Both the position numbers and the translations under genes were made by a program. A stretch of 64,000 nt of DNA from Methylothermaceae bacterium (lineage in GTDB: Bacteria; Pseudomonadota; Gammaproteobacteria; Methylococcales; Methylothermaceae): the NCBI GenBank assembly GCA_026981855.1, contig JALSIB010000009.1:31553-95552 (forward strand). The letters run 5' to 3'. Shown here piece after piece: positions 60,468-64,000 of the stretch. Below the pieces are notes generated by a model. That model searched no databases, had not been told where the DNA came from, and saw only the letters and a list, made by a program, of their open reading frames with translations. Each line of letters starts with the position of its first letter. Within the stretch, counting starts at the first letter, position 1.

Positions 60468-63400
60468 TGGGAGGATTGATCCAGTTCGCACTCAGTCAGC
60501 GGTTGCTGATGTTACTGGCGGCCGTGCTTCTGTCCGGGTTGGGGTGGCAGGCGGCGCGGACGCTGCCCATCGATGCCTTTCCCGATGTTTCCACGCCGCA
60601 GGTCAAGGTGATCGTCAAGGCGCCGGGGATGACGCCGGAAGAGGTGGAGGCCCGGATCACTCTCCCCCTGGAGCTCGAGCTTCTGGGATTGCCCCATCAG
60701 AAGATGCTGCGTTCCATCGCCAAGTACGCCCTCACCGACATCACCATCGATTTCGAAGAGGGAACGGACGTATATTGGGCCAGGCAACAGGTGGCGGAAC
60801 GTCTCAACGCCGTTTGGGGGAGCTTGCCCGCTGGGGTGGAAGGGGGGCTCGCGCCGCTGACCACCCCGCTGGGGGAAATGTTCATGTTCACCATCGAGGG
60901 GGATTCGGTCAGCTTGATGGAAAAGCGCCGCCTGTTGGACTGGGTGATCCGTCCCGCCTTGCGTACCGTTCCCGGGGTGGCTGATGTCAACGTGTTGGGT
61001 GGTTTCGTGCGCAGTTTCGAAGTGGTGCCCGATGCCGCCAAAATGGCGGCGGTAGGGGTGACGCTGGATCAATTGGCATCGGCACTGGAGAAGAACAATC
61101 GCAACGATGGCGCGGGGCGACTGGAAATCGGAGAAGAGTCTCTGGTGGTGCGGACCCGCGGGCGGATTCAGACGCTCGATGACGTGCGGCGGATCGTCGT
61201 GGTGGAAAAGGGGGGCGTTCCCTTGACGGTTGGAGATCTTTGCCGGGTGAAGATCGGTTCGCTCACCCGCTATGGCGCATTGAGCGAGAACGGCCGATCC
61301 GAAGCGGTGGAAGGTTTGGTGCTGAGCCTGCGGGGCGCCAATGCCAGGCAGGTGGTGGCCGGGGTCCGGGCCAAGCTGGAGCAGATCGCCCCGGGGCTGC
61401 CGCCGGGTATCGAGGTCAAGCTGCTGTATGACCGGGGAAGACTGGTGGATCGGGCGGTGAATACGGTGGTCAGAGCCCTGGTGGAGGCCACCGTGCTGGT
61501 GTTGGTGCTGCTGATGCTGTTTCTGGGGAATCTGCGGGCGGCGCTGACGGTGGCTCTGATTTTGCCCTTGGCCGCGTTGTTCACCTTTCTGATGATGGGC
61601 CGCTTCGGGCTTTCCGCCAACCTCATGAGTCTCGGTGGACTGGCGATCGCCATCGGCATGCTGGTGGATGCGGCCGTGGTGGTGGTGGAGAACATCGCCA
61701 CCTGTCTCAGTCAAGAGGACAAGACGCATCGCCTGCCGCGGCTGCACCTGATTTACCGCGCCGCCAGGGAGGTGGCCGCTCCCGTGACTTCCGGCATTTT
61801 GATCATTGTCATCGTGTTTCTGCCCCTCTTGACGCTCCAGGGGCTGGAAGGGAAGCTGTTCGCACCGGTGGCGCTGACCATCGTCTTCGCGCTTACCGGT
61901 TCGCTGTTGCTGTCTTTGACGGTGATACCGGTATTGTCTTCCTATATTCTCAAAGTGATGCCGCATCGGGAGCCGTGGTTGCCGCGAATGCTGCATCGTT
62001 GTTACGCCCCGATCCTGCGTTGGAGCCTGGATCACAGCCGGATCGTCCTGATCGCATCGGCTGTGGCGCTGGTGGTGACCGGATTCATCTATTCCTTGAT
62101 CGGCAAGACCTTCATGCCGGTCATGGACGAAGGGGACATCGTGGTCCAGACCGAGAAGCTGCCTTCCATCAATCTGGCGGAAAGCGTGCGTATGGATATG
62201 GCGATTCAGAAGGCCATCCTGGAGCAGGTGCCGGAAGTGGAGCGGGTCGTCAGCCGGGTCGGTTCCGACGAGATCGGGCTCGATCCCATGGGACTCAACG
62301 AAACCGATCACTTTTTGGTGCTCAAGCCGAGGGAGACATGGCAGGTGGCCAGTAAAGCCGCTCTGATCGACAAGCTGCGGCAGGTGATGGACTCGTTTCC
62401 GGGGATTGCCTTCGGGTTCACCCAGCCGATCCAGATGCGGGTGACGGAGATGCTGACAGGGGTGCGCGGGGACGTGGCGATCAAACTGTTCGGCGGCGAC
62501 CTTCCGACCCTCAACAGGCTGGCCCGTGAAATCAGCGCCGTGGTGCAGGAGGTGCCGGGCGCCACCGATGTCATGACCCGTCAGAACGAAGGCTCCCAGT
62601 ATCTCGAAGTGTCCATCAATCGTCTGGCGGCCGGCCGCTACGGGTTGGACGTCGATTCTCTGTCCCGGTTGTTGCGTAGTCAGATCGAGGGATTGCGACT
62701 CGGCGTGGTGCAGGAGGGCATTCAACGAACACCCCTGCTTCTGCGGGGCGAAGGCGAGCCCAGCCGGTTGAGGGCGTTGACCGTCAGCCTGGCCGATGGT
62801 GGGGCCGTTCCGCTCACCGAAGTGGCCGCGCTGGAAAAGCGGGAAGGGGTGGTGGCGGTCCAGCGCGAGCGTGGTTTGCGGTATTCGGTCGTGCGCGCCA
62901 ATGTTAAAGGCAGAGATCTGGTCGGGTTCGTAGAGGAGGCCAAGCGGCGGGTATCGGAGCGAGTGCGGTTGCCCAGCGGTTATTTCCTGGAATGGGGGGG
63001 GCAATTCGAGAACCAGCAGCGGGCGGCCAAACGTCTGGCATTGGTGGTGCCGGCCGCGATCGGACTGATTTTCCTGTTGTTGTTCACCACTTTCGGCTCG
63101 GTCCGGCAGGCGCTTCTGGTTTTGGGCAACATCCCCCTGGCCTTGATCGGAGGGGTGATCGGCCTTTGGTTGTCGGGCGAATATCTTTCGGTGCCGGCCT
63201 CGGTGGGGTTCATCGCCCTGCTGGGAATCGCGGTGCTCAACGGGGTGGTGTTGGTGACTTATTTCAACCAGCTGAAAGCCCTGGGTAAACCGTTGCACGA
63301 GGTGGTGGTGGAAGGGGCGATGCGGAGGCTGCGTCCGGTATTGATGACCGCCAGTATCGCCGCTTTTGGATTGGTGCCGTTGTTGTTCGCCACCGGTCCG

Positions 63401-63523
63401 GGTTCCCAGATTCAAAGACCTTTGGCCATCGTGGTCATCGGCGGCTTGGTGACTTCCACTGCCCTGACCTTGATTGTGCTGCCGATCCTTTATCGTCATT
63501 TTGCGGAGGCGCGCCATGACTGA
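60464..63523 (+). CDS. Heavy-metal-type RND efflux pump (CzcA/CusA family)
   Basis: The 1019-residue inner-membrane pump has the RND layout: one helix, a large periplasmic loop, six helices, a second loop, and five helices. The TM4 motif is IGMLVDAAVVVVEN: CzcA Asp402 is replaced by Ala, as in CusA, while Asp408 and Glu415 equivalents are kept. The substrate is uncertain, monovalent metal or a small organic. It starts at 60464 overlapping the adaptor gene. Confidence 0.9.
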   Translation: MMGGLIQFALSQRLLMLLAAVLLSGLGWQAARTLPIDAFPDVSTPQVKVIVKAPGMTPEEVEARITLPLELELLGLPHQKMLRSIAKYALTDITIDFEEGTDVYWARQQVAERLNAVWGSLPAGVEGGLAPLTTPLGEMFMFTIEGDSVSLMEKRRLLDWVIRPALRTVPGVADVNVLGGFVRSFEVVPDAAKMAAVGVTLDQLASALEKNNRNDGAGRLEIGEESLVVRTRGRIQTLDDVRRIVVVEKGGVPLTVGDLCRVKIGSLTRYGALSENGRSEAVEGLVLSLRGANARQVVAGVRAKLEQIAPGLPPGIEVKLLYDRGRLVDRAVNTVVRALVEATVLVLVLLMLFLGNLRAALTVALILPLAALFTFLMMGRFGLSANLMSLGGLAIAIGMLVDAAVVVVENIATCLSQEDKTHRLPRLHLIYRAAREVAAPVTSGILIIVIVFLPLLTLQGLEGKLFAPVALTIVFALTGSLLLSLTVIPVLSSYILKVMPHREPWLPRMLHRCYAPILRWSLDHSRIVLIASAVALVVTGFIYSLIGKTFMPVMDEGDIVVQTEKLPSINLAESVRMDMAIQKAILEQVPEVERVVSRVGSDEIGLDPMGLNETDHFLVLKPRETWQVASKAALIDKLRQVMDSFPGIAFGFTQPIQMRVTEMLTGVRGDVAIKLFGGDLPTLNRLAREISAVVQEVPGATDVMTRQNEGSQYLEVSINRLAAGRYGLDVDSLSRLLRSQIEGLRLGVVQEGIQRTPLLLRGEGEPSRLRALTVSLADGGAVPLTEVAALEKREGVVAVQRERGLRYSVVRANVKGRDLVGFVEEAKRRVSERVRLPSGYFLEWGGQFENQQRAAKRLALVVPAAIGLIFLLLFTTFGSVRQALLVLGNIPLALIGGVIGLWLSGEYLSVPASVGFIALLGIAVLNGVVLVTYFNQLKALGKPLHEVVVEGAMRRLRPVLMTASIAAFGLVPLLFATGPGSQIQRPLAIVVIGGLVTSTALTLIVLPILYRHFAEARHD

Positions 63524-63818
63524 CTTGTTTCTTCTGACGCTGATCGCCAATCCGGAACTGGAAGAGCCTCTGGTCGATTGGCTGCTCAAATACGAGGCGC
63601 GTTATGGTTTCACCAGCAGCCGGGTATGTGGGCATTCGAGCCGCCTGACGGGGTTGAGCGTGGCCGAGCAGGTGGCTGGCCGCAAACGCCAGCAGCGATT
63701 TCAGATGTGTATCGACCAGGATGCGCTGGATTTTCTGCTGGCGCGGTTGAGGCAGGATTTCACCGGGAGCGGCATTCGCTACTGGGTGGTGCCGGTGATG
63801 GCGGAGGGGCAAGTGTGA
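63516..63818 (+). CDS. DUF3240 family protein
   Basis: This 100-residue protein matches DUF3240, a PII-like small-fold family often encoded at the end of RND operons. Its visible segments are TDLFLLTLIANPELEEPLVD and QRFQMCIDQDALDFLLARL. The ATG at 63516 overlaps the pump stop by 8 nt. A regulatory or substrate-sensing role is an inference. Confidence 0.85.
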   Translation: MTDLFLLTLIANPELEEPLVDWLLKYEARYGFTSSRVCGHSSRLTGLSVAEQVAGRKRQQRFQMCIDQDALDFLLARLRQDFTGSGIRYWVVPVMAEGQV

Positions 63819-64000
63819 ATTGCAAGTGTCCGGTCAGGTTTTTTGGCGCGCGTTTTCCGCGGCCGGGGAGATTGCTAGTGTCTCCCCAATTTTCCCAAGC
63901 GGTCAGCGCAAGGCATTGATATACGGATAAAAAGGGGTTCAAAACGAGAGGATCGGGGTTCCTGATCGGGTAAAATGTGTATAGCAATAACCCATTGAAC
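63819..64000. other. Intergenic end of the window
   Basis: No gene or clear terminator was seen in these 182 bp. A TAAAAT at 63971-63976 could be the -10 of a gene beyond the window, but no good -35 is at the right distance. Confidence 0.4.

Noticed and set aside
60512..63589. A 1025-codon open frame on the minus strand
   Set aside because: It is antisense to the RND pump, has a His/Gln-rich composition typical of shadow frames in GC-rich DNA, and shows no domain.

Overview
The window reads as chromosomal DNA of a moderately GC-rich gammaproteobacterium, densely packed with housekeeping genes. Gene blocks such as carB-greA, rlmE-ftsH, ilvBHC-pssA, map-glnD opposite rpsB-tsf-pyrH-frr-uppS-cdsA-dxr-rseP, and yafS-rnhA-dnaQ are typical of Gammaproteobacteria. 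A compact operon for serine-glyoxylate aminotransferase, hydroxypyruvate reductase and glycerate kinase suggests a methylotroph or methanotroph with a partial serine cycle. That assignment is an inference from gene content. No insertion sequence, prophage, CRISPR array or origin was seen.

Layout. 1-7420: carB (3' part), greA, yhbY (-), rlmE, ftsH, glmM. 7421-15435: a perfect palindrome before ilvB, then ilvBHC-pssA, leuA, family-4 uracil-DNA glycosylase, a LysR regulator and a PilZ protein. 15463-18873 (-): map-glnD. 18932-28651: a long run from rpsB through rseP, continuing into dsbC, cobO and an ELM1-family gene where bamA usually follows. 28665-30904: a divergent cytidylyltransferase-like gene and a CDP-alcohol phosphatidyltransferase with an unusual N-terminal domain. 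30908-34928 (-): sga, hprA, glycerate kinase and psd in tight succession. 34987-37875 (-): tRNA-Leu, a UvrY-like regulator, tRNA-Ser, dnaQ, rnhA and a YafS-like methyltransferase. 37950-43993: mltD, then a hybrid kinase and a REC-GAF-PAS-GGDEF-EAL protein. 43879-50864 (-): a peptide ABC transporter operon with serB inserted before the ATPase gene. 50901-57537: a membrane J-protein, an RNA-binding protein with a long leader, a DUF2780 protein, dodecin (-), argS, a SPOR protein, an unknown lipoprotein and a fatty-acid desaturase. 57662-63818: a TolC/HlyD/heavy-metal-type RND efflux operon with a small exported protein at its start and DUF3240 at its end.

How the genes fit together. Phospholipid metabolism recurs: pssA, psd, cdsA, a desaturase and an uncharacterised CDP-alcohol transferase. 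Serine metabolism recurs too: sga, hprA, glycerate kinase, serB, and serine as the PssA substrate. The least explained part is the ELM1 / nucleotidyltransferase / CDP-alcohol transferase neighbourhood at 27605-30904, which could be a polar head-group or phospho-alcohol pathway. A second lead is a shared promoter pattern in front of the RNA-binding protein leader and the desaturase, two gene types often linked to cold response.
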